Positions 30,545 to 39,871 of a stretch of 64,000 nt of DNA are shown one piece after another (positions within the stretch are counted from its first letter, which is position 1; each line of letters begins with the position of its first letter). A program made the translations under genes and the position numbers. Source of the DNA: Varunaivibrio sulfuroxidans (GTDB lineage Bacteria; Pseudomonadota; Alphaproteobacteria; Rhodospirillales; Magnetovibrionaceae). The DNA is taken from assembly GCF_029318635.1 (NCBI RefSeq), contig NZ_CP119676.1:1115001-1179000 (forward strand), in the 5' to 3' direction. The notes beneath the pieces are model-generated. The model was given only the letters and a program-made list of their open reading frames with translations. It searched no databases and was not told where the DNA came from.

Positions 30545-31366
30545 ATGGACCAGCAAAAAAACAGCTTCGAGCGCGGTATTGAAGAACTGAAGGGCAGCGC
30601 TGGCCGAATTACCCATGGCTTGGAAGACGTCATCGCGGCGATCGAGAACGTTGCGGCGGAAAACAGACTCTTCCTCAACGAAAGCCATGAAGATGCGCAA
30701 CCCAATAAAACCGGCGATCCCATAGCCCAATTGCTGAGCACGATCCACACTCAGGTCTCCGATATCGTCAATATCGGTCATGCCTTCGAGAAGCGTATTA
30801 CCGCATACGGCAAGGAAATTATCCACCTGAACCGGCAATTGGAAAAAACCAAGCTGGAAGCCATGGTCGATCCGACGACAGGCATCGGAAACCGGCGTAA
30901 ATTCGAGGAGGCCTTGAAGCTGTTCTTGGGCAAGATCAGCGAATTCAACAATCAAATTTCCGTCCTGCTGGCGGATATCGACAATTTCAAATCGATCAAC
31001 GACACCCTCGGCCACCACGTCGGCGATCAGGTATTGCGTCTGGTGGCGGAAAATTTCGCTCGAAATCTCAAGGGCAGCGACATTATCGCGCGTTGGGGCG
31101 GAGATGAATTCGCTGCGATTTTGCCCAACACCACCAACGCCAACGCCATGCATGTGGCCGATAACGTCCGCGGCGGACTCGAACAGCGTACGATCCGCAA
31201 CAAAGAAACCGGCGAGGAACTAGGAAAAGTCACCCTATCCATCGGGGTTTCATCCTTTCGCGCGGGCGACAACCCCCATAAAATGATTTTCCGCGCCGAC
31301 CAATCGATGTACAACGCCAAACGCAAGGGTAAAAACCGCGTCGTGTCCGACAGCGACATTCCCTGA
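30545..31366 (+). CDS. GGDEF-domain diguanylate cyclase
   Basis: 273 residues. N-terminal helical part (about 1-105, coiled coil around VNIGHAFEKRITAYGKEIIHLNRQLEKTK) and a C-terminal GGDEF domain: DPTTGIGNRRKFEEAL, DIDNFKSINDTLGHHVGDQ and the intact active loop ARWGGDEFAAILP. No membrane segment, so cytoplasmic. Predicted to make cyclic di-GMP; the N-terminal region is presumably the input or dimerisation part. AGGA precedes the ATG. Confidence 0.93.
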   Translation: MDQQKNSFERGIEELKGSAGRITHGLEDVIAAIENVAAENRLFLNESHEDAQPNKTGDPIAQLLSTIHTQVSDIVNIGHAFEKRITAYGKEIIHLNRQLEKTKLEAMVDPTTGIGNRRKFEEALKLFLGKISEFNNQISVLLADIDNFKSINDTLGHHVGDQVLRLVAENFARNLKGSDIIARWGGDEFAAILPNTTNANAMHVADNVRGGLEQRTIRNKETGEELGKVTLSIGVSSFRAGDNPHKMIFRADQSMYNAKRKGKNRVVSDSDIP

Positions 31367-31517
31367 TTCGCCCCGCATCCCATTCCGCCTAGCTTTTTAC
31401 CGTGGATAGGGTGTCTTCGGCGGTTTAGCGAACTTGCTTATCGTCAAACGTGATGATAGCTTCCGCGCCTTCGGATACATTGACGACAACGCATCAAGGC
31501 TTTCACGGGATCAGAGC

Positions 31518-32087
31518 ATGAAGATCAACGGTAACGCCATCCGCCCCGGCATGGTCATCGAACATCAAGGCCGCCTCTGGCGTGCGGTTAAAATTCAACA
31601 CACCCAACCCGGTAAGGGCGGGGCGTATCTCCAAGTCGAATTAAAAGACATCCGCAGCGGAACCAAACTAAACGACCGCTTTCGGTCGTCCGAAACGGTC
31701 GAACGCGCGCGCCTCGATCAAAAGGATTATCAGTTTATTTTTTCCGAAGGCGATATGTTCACCTTCATGGATACCGAAACCTACGATCAAATCACCCTAA
31801 GCGGCGATTTGATCGGCGAAGATCAGGCCCCCTATCTCCAAGAAGGCATGACCGTCACCATCGAAAGCCATGACGACGACCCGATCGCGATGCAGTTGCC
31901 CGACACCGTCGCCCTGGATATCGTCGAGGCCGACGCCGTCGTTAAAGGGCAAACCGCATCGTCGAGCTATAAGCCGGCTCTGTTGGAAAACGGCGTGCGC
32001 ACCTTGGTGCCGCCGCATATCGAAACCGGCACGCGGGTGATCATCAACACGGCCGACGGGTCCTACGTCGAGCGCGCCAAGGATTAG
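31518..32087 (+). CDS. efp: elongation factor P
   Basis: 189 residues from ATG 31518, giving the family start [24 protein letters not shown]-like N-terminal domain and two OB folds; [16 protein letters not shown] carries the tip lysine position that is modified in some bacteria. The end [16 protein letters not shown] is typical. Relieves ribosome stalling at polyproline, which the proline-rich TolA and OmpA-like proteins of this window would need. Confidence 0.95.
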   Translation: MKINGNAIRPGMVIEHQGRLWRAVKIQHTQPGKGGAYLQVELKDIRSGTKLNDRFRSSETVERARLDQKDYQFIFSEGDMFTFMDTETYDQITLSGDLIGEDQAPYLQEGMTVTIESHDDDPIAMQLPDTVALDIVEADAVVKGQTASSSYKPALLENGVRTLVPPHIETGTRVIINTADGSYVERAKD

Positions 32088-32169
32088 GCATACCGGCGCA
32101 TCGCGCATCCCCTTCGGCGACAAACGCCGCTAAAATATTTGAACTTGTAGAAAACAGAGAAGGCACGCA

Positions 32170-32958
32170 ATGGCCCACCCACGTTCCGCCCTTATCAATG
32201 TCATGGCCGGCGCCGCGACGAAAGCATCGCGCAAACTGGTCCGTGATTTTGGCGAAGTCGAAAATCTTCAAGTTTCTCGTAAGGGACCTGCCGATTTTGT
32301 CAGCACCGCCGACCATACCGCCGAAAAGACGATCCGCGACGAACTGGCCAAGGCGCGCCCGACCTATGGCTTCGTCATGGAAGAAAGCGGCGTGGTCAAG
32401 GGTAAGGACAGTTCCAACACCTGGGTCGTCGATCCCCTCGACGGCACCACGAACTTCCTTCACGCCATTCCCCACTTCGCAATTTCGATCGCCCTGGTGC
32501 GTGATGGCGCGCCCCATGCCGGGGTCGTCTACAACCCGATCAGCGATGAAATGTTTTGGGCCGAAAAAGGCCAGGGCGCTTTCCTAAACGGTCGGCGGCT
32601 ACGGGTCTCGGCGCGGGCGAACCTCCAAGAATCTCTATTCGCCACGGGTATCCCGTTCCTCGGCGCCAACAAGGACGCCCAGTTTCTGAGCCGTTTGGAG
32701 GCGGTCATGAACCAAACGGCCGGCGTGCGCCGTTTCGGGTCGGCCGCCCTGGACCTCGCCTACGTCGCCGCCGGACGCTACGAGGGATATTGGGAAGCCG
32801 GTCTGTGTTCGTGGGATATCGCCGCGGGAATCGTTCTGGTGCGCGAGGCCGGAGGATATGTTTGCGACATCGACGGAACCAAGGACATGCTGTCGAATGG
32901 ATCGGTGATCGCCGCCAACGCCAATCTTCACGAACCGCTTACGCGCCTTCTTCGCTAG
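32170..32958 (+). CDS. suhB: inositol monophosphatase family protein (SuhB-like)
   Basis: 262 residues. Metal-binding motifs of the family: DFVSTADHTAEKTI, the Glu of FVMEESG, VVDPLDGTTNFLHAIPHF, and EAGLCSWDIAAGIVLVREAGG. In enterobacteria the homologue SuhB also takes part in rRNA antitermination; either role is possible. GAGAAGG precedes the ATG. It follows efp by about 80 bases. Confidence 0.93.
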   Translation: MAHPRSALINVMAGAATKASRKLVRDFGEVENLQVSRKGPADFVSTADHTAEKTIRDELAKARPTYGFVMEESGVVKGKDSSNTWVVDPLDGTTNFLHAIPHFAISIALVRDGAPHAGVVYNPISDEMFWAEKGQGAFLNGRRLRVSARANLQESLFATGIPFLGANKDAQFLSRLEAVMNQTAGVRRFGSAALDLAYVAAGRYEGYWEAGLCSWDIAAGIVLVREAGGYVCDIDGTKDMLSNGSVIAANANLHEPLTRLLR

Positions 32959-33330
32959 GTGAGCGCCCTGAGCTTATCCCGGGCCGAACGCCCAATGCTC
33001 CCAATGTTCATAGAAGTTTTATGCGCCGACGCCCTGTCATATTTTTGCCGTCAATGCCGGCCAAACTGCGACGCGTGGCGTGGCGTTAATCTGTTGTCTC
33101 ACCCTTTCCCCTTGGGTAAGGTCCGTTAGTGTGAAAACCATACGCAACCCGCACCTAGTGTTGGTAATGTTGCGGAGGCGACAAAAACGGTAAACAATGG
33201 CGCACACGCCGGACGGTCGTGTGATCACGACAGACGCATCGCCCCGGCGGGGGCTGCGCGACGGGCCGGCGGCGCGTTGACGGAGGGGTAAAGGCGTGAA
33301 AGACTTCGTTTTAGGGGGAGCGATCGACTT
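32959..33330. other. intergenic region, no gene seen
   Basis: About 370 bases between suhB and the OmpA-like gene with no supported coding sequence, no strong hairpin-plus-T-run and no RNA gene recognised. It likely contains the promoter of the OmpA/MotA/MotB-like cluster. Confidence 0.4.
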
Positions 33331-34932
33331 ATGGCGGATGCAATGAAGACGGATGCGGTGGTGATACCTTCCAAAATTAGGGTTTTCGGCGTGCGCAAAG
33401 CCCGGAGCGCGTTCATGTATAAATCCTTAGGCGTCGTGGTGGCGGACGTTTCGCTAAAGGCCCTTTTGGTGGCGGGCGTTTTGACGGTCCAGGGCGTTAC
33501 CCTGAGCGGGGGGCCGGGATCTTTCGTTCCCTCGGCATGGGCGCAAGAAAACACGGTCGATGTCAGCGACCCCAGCGTGGTCGTTGACCTCAGCGTCTTG
33601 ACCGACGGTGGACGGGTTCCCGGCGCGGGCGTTTCGCCGACCCCAATGGACAATGCTCTTCCTCACCGCATGCCTGGAGCGAAGATGCCGGTTTCCCAAT
33701 TGCTGGTACAGCCGAAAAAGCCGGTTAGGATTGTCGCACCTCGACATTTGGCGCCACGACCGGTTGCCCTGGCGACCCCTCCGACAGAAGAATCGCCTCC
33801 TACCCGGGTGGCATCGGACACAGTCACGATCGCACCGCCAAAGCCCGGCGAAAAACCGGCGCCGATCACGCTCTCGGAAACGCCGAAGATGCCCGTTCCG
33901 GAGACACCGACGCCCCCCGCCACGGTGCAAAGGCCGGCACAACCAACGTCGGGTGCGCCCGACGCGCCCGCCTCCGCTATACCGCCCGTTCCGGTCATCG
34001 CCAAGGCTCCGGAACCCGCGCCAATGCCGCCCTCCGTCGCGACGACGAAGGGCGCACCCGCCGCAGATCGGATGACCGCACTGAACTCGACGGAAACCGC
34101 GGTCCATAGCCCTTCCATCGCGAGCCCTTCCATCGCGACACCTTCCGTTCAGACGCCCACAGCGCCGACATCACCGCACATAAGCGCCCAGAAAAAGACC
34201 GGAGCGGCGACGGAAAACACGGTGAAAGCGCTCCCGACGCCACCGACACCCATGGCGCCCACAGCGCCCATCGCGCCCCAAGCAATGAAACGGCTCCCGG
34301 CTCCCGGCGCGCCCAGCTCCGCCCCCGCCGCCCCCGCCGCCCCCATGGGGGAGAGCTCGCCGTCCACGGAACCGTCCACCACCCATCTTCCGCAAGGCGG
34401 TTTAAACGTGCCCCCGCCGCCGTCCCAGCCATCGCCTTCCGTCGTACTCGATATTCCGCCGCCCCCGAAAAAACCCGCCACGGGCGCACCTTCCACACAA
34501 TCCGCGCAGGCGACGCCCGCCACGGGCGCGCTCGACGGTTCCTTGCAGGCCCGGCTGACGCCGAAAACCGCGCCGGAACAACAAACGGCGACACCCCCAT
34601 CGCCGGACGCCGTCGTGAAGGGCAACACGATGCAGGTCCTGTTCCCTCCCGAACAAACCAAAATTCCCGACGACGCTTTGAACGCTCTCGGGACATTGGC
34701 GCAAAGAATGAAAGGGAACGACGCCTTGCGTCTGCAGCTTCTGGCCTATGCCGGCGGCGCGGATTTAAACGCCAGCAAGGCGCGCCGACTTTCTCTCTCG
34801 CGCGCTTTGAGCGTACGCTCGCACCTGATTCAAAGCGGCGTGCGCAGCACCCGTATCGATGTCCGTGCGCTGGGCGATAAATCTTCGAAGGGCGATCCGA
34901 ACCGGGTCGATATCACAATCGTGGAACGTTAA
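33331..34932 (+). CDS. proline-rich OmpA-domain protein
   Basis: 533 residues. An N-terminal hydrophobic stretch (about 42-58) followed by AWAQ suggests a signal peptide with a long N-region, or a start further in (Met29). Residues about 110-420 are Pro/Ala/Thr/Ser-rich, disordered, with short repeats such as SPSIASPSIATPS. Residues about 425-533 form an OmpA-like peptidoglycan-binding domain (MQVLFPPEQTKIPDDALNALG, LLAYAGGADLNASKARRLSLSRALSVRSHL, IDVRALGDKS). GGGGGAG lies upstream of ATG 33331. It opens a cluster with a MotA-like and a MotB-like gene. Confidence 0.8.
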   Translation: MADAMKTDAVVIPSKIRVFGVRKARSAFMYKSLGVVVADVSLKALLVAGVLTVQGVTLSGGPGSFVPSAWAQENTVDVSDPSVVVDLSVLTDGGRVPGAGVSPTPMDNALPHRMPGAKMPVSQLLVQPKKPVRIVAPRHLAPRPVALATPPTEESPPTRVASDTVTIAPPKPGEKPAPITLSETPKMPVPETPTPPATVQRPAQPTSGAPDAPASAIPPVPVIAKAPEPAPMPPSVATTKGAPAADRMTALNSTETAVHSPSIASPSIATPSVQTPTAPTSPHISAQKKTGAATENTVKALPTPPTPMAPTAPIAPQAMKRLPAPGAPSSAPAAPAAPMGESSPSTEPSTTHLPQGGLNVPPPPSQPSPSVVLDIPPPPKKPATGAPSTQSAQATPATGALDGSLQARLTPKTAPEQQTATPPSPDAVVKGNTMQVLFPPEQTKIPDDALNALGTLAQRMKGNDALRLQLLAYAGGADLNASKARRLSLSRALSVRSHLIQSGVRSTRIDVRALGDKSSKGDPNRVDITIVER

Positions 34933-35050
34933 TTTTGACCCGCTCGGGGGGAGACCGCCGCCTACCCCACAAGCACGGCCCCAAGCCCGCGCGACGAAGC
35001 CGACGGGACACGGGACACATACGACGTCAACCTCCAAGGAGACGCCCTCG

Positions 35051-36184
35051 ATGAGTCGGCCCCGTTTGTATTTCATACGCATGATTATGTTTTTGATGGT
35101 TGTCGCCGTCGCGGCCGCCGTCTTGTACGTGCCTCTAAAATCGGCGTTCATGGGCAATCCGCCACTCAACGGCATGATCGTCGGCGTGTTCATCCTGGGC
35201 GCGGTTTACAACTTCAGGCAGGTTTTTTCGATTGTCCCGGAAATCGAATGGATTGAAAATTTTCGCACCAACCAATCGTCCGTCTCCTCGCAAACGCCGC
35301 CCCGTTTGCTCGCCCCAATGGCCACCATGCTCGGGGAAAAACGCGATTCGATCAGCCTGTCCACCCTGTCGATGCGATCGCTGTTGGACGGGATCGCCTC
35401 ACGCCTGGAGGAAACCCGAGATATCGCACGCTACACCATTGGGCTGCTGATTTTCCTCGGTCTTCTCGGCACCTTCTGGGGGCTGCTGTCCACCGTGGGG
35501 GCGATTCGCGACGTGATCGCCGGACTGAATGTCGGCGGCGGCGACGTCACCCGTGTTTTCGCCGATCTGAAAAGCGGCCTCGAAGCGCCGCTCACCGGCA
35601 TGGGAACCGCCTTTTCGTCCTCTCTTTTCGGGTTGGCGGGATCTTTGATCCTGGGTTTCCTCGATCTTCAGGCGGGGCAGGCGCAGAATCGCTTCTACAC
35701 CGAACTGGAAGACTGGCTATCCAGCCTAACCCGCCTGTCCAGCGGATCGTTGAGCATCGAAGGCGATCAATCGGTGCCCGCCTATGTGCAGGCCTTGCTC
35801 GAACAATCCGCCGACAGCCTGGACAATTTGCAGCGCACCCTCGCCCGCGGCGAGGAAAACCGTATTTCCGCCAACACCCATCTTATCCAGTTGACCGACA
35901 AACTGGGCGTGCTTAACGACTTCATGCAGACCGAACAGATGCTGATGAAGAAAATGGCGGAAAATCAGATCGAGTTGAAAGCCATTTTGACCAAGATCGT
36001 CGATCGCTCCACAAGCGACGAAGCGACCATGGACGGGGCTACGCGCGCCCATATCCGCAACCTGGACGTTTACGTGGCGCGCCTGCTTGAGGAAATCGGC
36101 AATGGGCGCAGCGAATTGGTCGAACAATTGCGTTCGGAATTCCGACTTCTGGCGCGCACCATCGCCGCCCGTTCGAACGAGTGA
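35051..36184 (+). CDS. MotA/TolQ/ExbB-like channel protein
   Basis: 377 residues from ATG 35051, with AAGGAG nine bases upstream. Hydrophobic helices at about 9-28, 40-57, 128-150 and 185-205. The third contains IGLLIFLGLLGTFWGLLSTVG and the fourth GTAFSSSLFGLAGSLILGFLDLQAGQ, the proton-channel signature of the MotA/TolQ/ExbB family. The remaining ~170 residues are a long helical cytoplasmic tail. Seven bases separate it from the MotB-like partner gene. Distinct from the tolQ at 21132; cargo unknown. Confidence 0.85.
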   Translation: MSRPRLYFIRMIMFLMVVAVAAAVLYVPLKSAFMGNPPLNGMIVGVFILGAVYNFRQVFSIVPEIEWIENFRTNQSSVSSQTPPRLLAPMATMLGEKRDSISLSTLSMRSLLDGIASRLEETRDIARYTIGLLIFLGLLGTFWGLLSTVGAIRDVIAGLNVGGGDVTRVFADLKSGLEAPLTGMGTAFSSSLFGLAGSLILGFLDLQAGQAQNRFYTELEDWLSSLTRLSSGSLSIEGDQSVPAYVQALLEQSADSLDNLQRTLARGEENRISANTHLIQLTDKLGVLNDFMQTEQMLMKKMAENQIELKAILTKIVDRSTSDEATMDGATRAHIRNLDVYVARLLEEIGNGRSELVEQLRSEFRLLARTIAARSNE

Positions 36185-36190
36185 TCCGCG

Positions 36191-37279
36191 ATGCCCGGTT
36201 TATCCCGTAGATCCCGCTATACCGCCAACACCTGGCCCGGGTTCGTCGATGCCTTAGCATCGCTGTTGATGGTCGTGGTGTTTCTGGTCTTGGTTTTCGC
36301 TCTCGCCCAGATTCTGTTGGGCGAGACGCTGCGCGGACGCGAAAGCGCACTTAAGAAACTCGGCGGCGAGGTCTCGCAATTGAGCGACCTTCTGGCCCTG
36401 GAGCGCAAGAGCAATCAGGCCCTGCGCGCCAACGTCAACGACCTCAGCACGGAACTCCAATCGACCTTGTCCGAACGCGACACTCTGAAGACGGCGACCA
36501 CCAAGGCCCAGGAAAAAATCGCCGCGCTTTCCGGAGACGTCGCCAGCCTTTCGGCCCTGAAGAAGGATCTGGAAAGCAAGATCGCGCAGATGGCCTCGAA
36601 ATTGGATGAAACCAAGGGTTCGTTGCTGCGCGAACAGGACATCTCGAACTCGGCGCGCGCCAAGGTCGCCTTGCTGAACCAACAAATGGCGGCGCTACGC
36701 GACCAACTGGCGCAGATCTCGGCCGCCCTGGACGCTTCGGAAAAACGCGCCAAGGCGCAAAACGTGCAAATCGTCGCCCTCGGCAAACGGCTGAATTCGG
36801 CGCTTGCCTCCAAGGTCCAGGAACTGTCGCGCTATCGGTCCGAGTTTTTCGGTCGCCTGCGTCAAGTTCTGGGCAATCAGGCGGGCATTCGCATCGTCGG
36901 CGATCGTTTCGTTTTTCAATCGGAAGTTCTATTCGCCAGTGGCGAGGCCGACATCGGCCCGAACGGCCAGGCGCAGTTGGACAAACTGGCGACGACCCTG
37001 CGTGAATTGGCGCAAAAAATTCCCAAAGGTATCGATTGGGTGCTGCGCGTCGATGGCCATACAGACAAGGTGCCGATCCATAACAATAAATTCGCATCGA
37101 ATTGGGAACTCAGCTCGGCGCGCGCGATATCCGTCGTTAAGTATCTAATATCTAAGGGAATTCCACCTTCCCGGCTGGTCGCCGCCGGGTTTGGCCAATA
37201 CCAGCCGATCGACAATCGGGACGACGAAATCGCTTATCGACGCAACCGGCGCATCGAACTTAAATTGACACAGCGCTGA
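36191..37279 (+). CDS. MotB-like protein: membrane helix, coiled coil, OmpA domain
   Basis: 362 residues. One membrane helix (WPGFVDALASLLMVVVFLVL, residues about 15-42) with an Asp (residue 20) at the position of the proton-carrying Asp of MotB. Residues about 50-205 are continuous coiled coil; residues about 215-362 are an OmpA-like peptidoglycan-binding domain (VLFASGEADIGPNGQAQL, WVLRVDGHTDKVPIH, VAAGFGQYQPID). With the MotA-like protein it should form a peptidoglycan-anchored, ion-driven motor. Confidence 0.85.
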   Translation: MPGLSRRSRYTANTWPGFVDALASLLMVVVFLVLVFALAQILLGETLRGRESALKKLGGEVSQLSDLLALERKSNQALRANVNDLSTELQSTLSERDTLKTATTKAQEKIAALSGDVASLSALKKDLESKIAQMASKLDETKGSLLREQDISNSARAKVALLNQQMAALRDQLAQISAALDASEKRAKAQNVQIVALGKRLNSALASKVQELSRYRSEFFGRLRQVLGNQAGIRIVGDRFVFQSEVLFASGEADIGPNGQAQLDKLATTLRELAQKIPKGIDWVLRVDGHTDKVPIHNNKFASNWELSSARAISVVKYLISKGIPPSRLVAAGFGQYQPIDNRDDEIAYRRNRRIELKLTQR

Positions 37280-37487
37280 TGGTTCTGAATAATTAGAGCG
37301 TTCCTAATGTAAATTCTCGCGAACCTCCCGGCGTCCCTCAGCGCGGACCTCACCATGAGCCACCGTCCGCGCCTACGGTTTTTTCGCACGGGACCTTCGC
37401 CCCGATAAACCCCAGGACATCGTCCGCTGACTTTGGTCATCCCCACCCCACGACCCAGGCCAGGCCCCTGTCCCATAGATTTGGATT

Positions 37488-38768
37488 ATGCCGACAATGA
37501 GCCCAACACAGACCCGCGACAAAACCAAATCCGACCGCTCCAAGCGTTCCGGTCTTCTCACTCTTTTTCTGATCGTGTTCATTGATTTGGTCGGTTTTGG
37601 CGTGGTCATTCCCCTGCTTCCGTTCTACGGCGAACATTTCGCCGCAACGCCGTTCACCGTGGCGATGTTGATGGCGATCTATTCGCTGACCCAGTTCATC
37701 GCCGCCCCCTTTTGGGGCGGATTGAGCGACCGTATCGGACGTAGGCCGGTTCTCATTCTCAGCCTGGGCGGCGCGGTTCTGTCCTACGTCGGCTTGGCGT
37801 TCGCCGGCAGTCTGTTGATGTTGTTCGCCGCGCGCGCCTTCGGCGGCTTGATGGCCGGCAACATATCCACCGCCTTCGCCTATATCGCCGATGTCACCAC
37901 CGCGGAAAATCGGGCCCGGGGCATGGGTCTAATCGGGGCCGCCTTCGGTCTTGGATTTATCGCCGGACCGGCATTGGGCGGCATTCTGGCCGGCCCCGAC
38001 CCGGTCAACGCCGACTTTCAAAGCCCGGCCCTCGCCGCCGCCGGGCTGTCGTGTCTGGCCCTGATCATGACCGCGATCTTTCTCAAGGAGTCCCTCCCCG
38101 CCGAGGCCCGCGCCCACGCCCGTGCTCAACCGAAGAAAAGCCGCTGGGCCCAATTCCAGGACGCGCTCACGATCCCCAACATCGCGCTTCTGATCGGACT
38201 GTCGTTTCTCGCCACGTTCGTCTTTTCCGGCATGGAAACCACCTTCGCCATGTGGTCGCGCCGTCAATTCGGCTGGGGTCCGCAACAAAATGGCTACCTG
38301 TTCGCCTACATCGGCGTCATGGCCGCCTTGCTTCAGGGCGGACTGGTCGGTCGACTGGCGAAACGTTTCGGCGAGGCGAATTTGATCATCCAGGGCGCGT
38401 TCGCCTTGGCCCTCGGCATGGCGATCATCCCCTTTTCAACCAGTTTGCCGGTTCTGCTGGTCGCCATGACCATCGTCGCTTATGGATTCAGCGTCATCAA
38501 CCCCTCGCTGAACAGCTTGATTTCGCTTCAAGTCACCAATGTTCATCAGGGTTCGACCATGGGCGTGACCCGCTCGGCGACCACTATGGCCCGCGTCATA
38601 GGGCCGCTGTGGGCCGGTTTCCTGTTTGCGTCCCTGGGCAAGGCGTGGCCCTATTATGGCGGTGCGGTCATCATGGTTGTGGTCGGCGTGATCGCCATTG
38701 TCTCGATGAAGGCGAATATCGAGGCGAAGCGCGCCGCCGTCAACGTGAACCCGCCCCAAGGCGAGTAG
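37488..38768 (+). CDS. MFS transporter, TetA-like
   Basis: 426 residues with about twelve membrane helices. Signature loop between helices 2 and 3: GGLSDRIGRRPVLILSLGG; helix 5 motif GLGFIAGPALGGIL. TetA-type (DHA1) drug:H+ antiporter-like. Specificity cannot be told from the sequence. It stands about 200 bases after the MotB-like gene and converges with cyaY. Confidence 0.9.
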   Translation: MPTMSPTQTRDKTKSDRSKRSGLLTLFLIVFIDLVGFGVVIPLLPFYGEHFAATPFTVAMLMAIYSLTQFIAAPFWGGLSDRIGRRPVLILSLGGAVLSYVGLAFAGSLLMLFAARAFGGLMAGNISTAFAYIADVTTAENRARGMGLIGAAFGLGFIAGPALGGILAGPDPVNADFQSPALAAAGLSCLALIMTAIFLKESLPAEARAHARAQPKKSRWAQFQDALTIPNIALLIGLSFLATFVFSGMETTFAMWSRRQFGWGPQQNGYLFAYIGVMAALLQGGLVGRLAKRFGEANLIIQGAFALALGMAIIPFSTSLPVLLVAMTIVAYGFSVINPSLNSLISLQVTNVHQGSTMGVTRSATTMARVIGPLWAGFLFASLGKAWPYYGGAVIMVVVGVIAIVSMKANIEAKRAAVNVNPPQGE

Positions 38769-38836
38769 GCGGGCGCATAGGCGTGTGCGGGGGCGGGGCG
38801 TGTGCGGGCGCTGGCGCGTTGTCGCGCGATCCGGGG

Positions 38837-39163
38837 CTAACGCAACGTCACCCGCGCCCCGGCCGTGCGCGTCAACTCCTCTTCCAGGGTCTGCAAAAGC
38901 TCTTCTCCGCCGCGGGTATTGCACCAGGCCGCGGCGGCGGCGTCCCAGGAAAAATGAGAAGCCCCACTGAGTGGAGAAGACATCCATATTTGGCTATTGG
39001 GCGCATGTTTGTTGATGACGTAGGTTTCCCCTCCATCCCATGCCACGGTAAGAATGCCCTCCTCCCAATCGACATCCGCGCGGTCACCCAACTGAGCTTC
39101 GATTTTATCGAACACGGTTTCCAGGGTCTCGTCGGCGCGAAGATGAAACGTCTTTTCGTCCAT
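38837..39163 (-). CDS. cyaY: iron donor protein CyaY (frataxin)
   Basis: 108 residues from ATG 39163 (earlier in-frame ATGs at 39169 and 39181 are possible; start not certain). Acidic first helix ADETLETVFDKIEAQLG, strands VDWEEGILTVAW, ETYVINKHAPNSQIWMSSPLSGASHF and W residues characteristic of frataxin. Binds iron and modulates IscS in Fe-S cluster assembly. Confidence 0.9.
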   Translation of the reverse strand: MDEKTFHLRADETLETVFDKIEAQLGDRADVDWEEGILTVAWDGGETYVINKHAPNSQIWMSSPLSGASHFSWDAAAAAWCNTRGGEELLQTLEEELTRTAGARVTLR

Positions 39164-39281
39164 GGTCATTTTCTCTTTCATTTTGGGGAGATGGAAGCAT
39201 CGAAACGGTGAAAATATTGTGCCCTTTCGCCCCTTTCCAGCGCAAGAGATGAAAAAACCTTTGCATTAAGCCAGGAAAGCC

Positions 39282-39310
39282 TTGTGCCCAAGCCTGCTCT
39301 TGGGTATATA
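39282..39310 (+). promoter_or_regulatory. sigma-70 type promoter of rpmE
   Basis: TTGTGC (39282-39287) and TATATA (39305-39310) are separated by exactly 17 bases, about 27 bases before the rpmE start. The spacer contains the palindromic pair CCCAAG/CTTGGG, which may be a binding site. Confidence 0.6.
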
Positions 39311-39336
39311 GAGCGCCTTGTTTCCGGAGCGAACTC

Positions 39337-39561
39337 ATGAAAAAAAATATTCACCCTGACTATCACGAAATCACTGTCGTGATGACCGACGGCACCTCCT
39401 TCAAGACGCGATCCACTTGGGGCGCCGAAGGGGATACCTTGAAATTGGACATCGATCCGAAAACGCATCCCGCCTGGACCGGCGTGCATCGCCTTATGGA
39501 CAGCGGCGGTCGATTGGCCAAATTCAACAAGCGTTTCAAAGACTTCGGCATTAAAAACTGA
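39337..39561 (+). CDS. rpmE: 50S ribosomal protein L31
   Basis: 74 residues. [18 protein letters not shown] and the C-terminal THPAWTG...[11 protein letters not shown] identify bL31. No cysteines, so it is the zinc-free form. Flanked by a good promoter and a strong terminator, so monocistronic. Confidence 0.95.
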   Translation: MKKNIHPDYHEITVVMTDGTSFKTRSTWGAEGDTLKLDIDPKTHPAWTGVHRLMDSGGRLAKFNKRFKDFGIKN

Positions 39562-39583
39562 TCGAAGTCATGCACGGACATAA

Positions 39584-39620
39584 AAAATGGCGCGAGGGTG
39601 GATTATCCTCGCGCCATTTT
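39584..39620. terminator. intrinsic terminator of rpmE
   Basis: Perfect 14-bp stem AAAATGGCGCGAGG with CCTCGCGCCATTTT around a 9-base loop, starting 22 bases after the rpmE stop. The A/T ends on both sides allow bidirectional termination. Confidence 0.92.
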
Positions 39621-39871
39621 CCGTTGTCTCTAGGGTAGTCGGGCGTGCGACCGCACCGGAAGCTCCATTTACTTTTGGGAGGTTGCGAGGATAAGGTTCT
39701 CGGGGAAAGGCTTTTTACCTACAATCGTCCAAGTTTTTTTCCTCGAAAAATTTCATTGGAACGTTTCACGACCGCAAACGATGAAATCCTTACGCGCAAT
39801 TCCCATATCCAACGTGCTCTTGACGAACCCGTGCATGAACTGCGGCCGAGACCGCGCATAGCGGAGGTAGA

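Noticed and set aside
35051..37279. Calling the MotA/MotB-like pair a Zorya defence system
   Set aside because: Architecture is similar to ZorA/ZorB but no ZorC, ZorD or ZorE-type gene is adjacent; the downstream gene is an MFS transporter.
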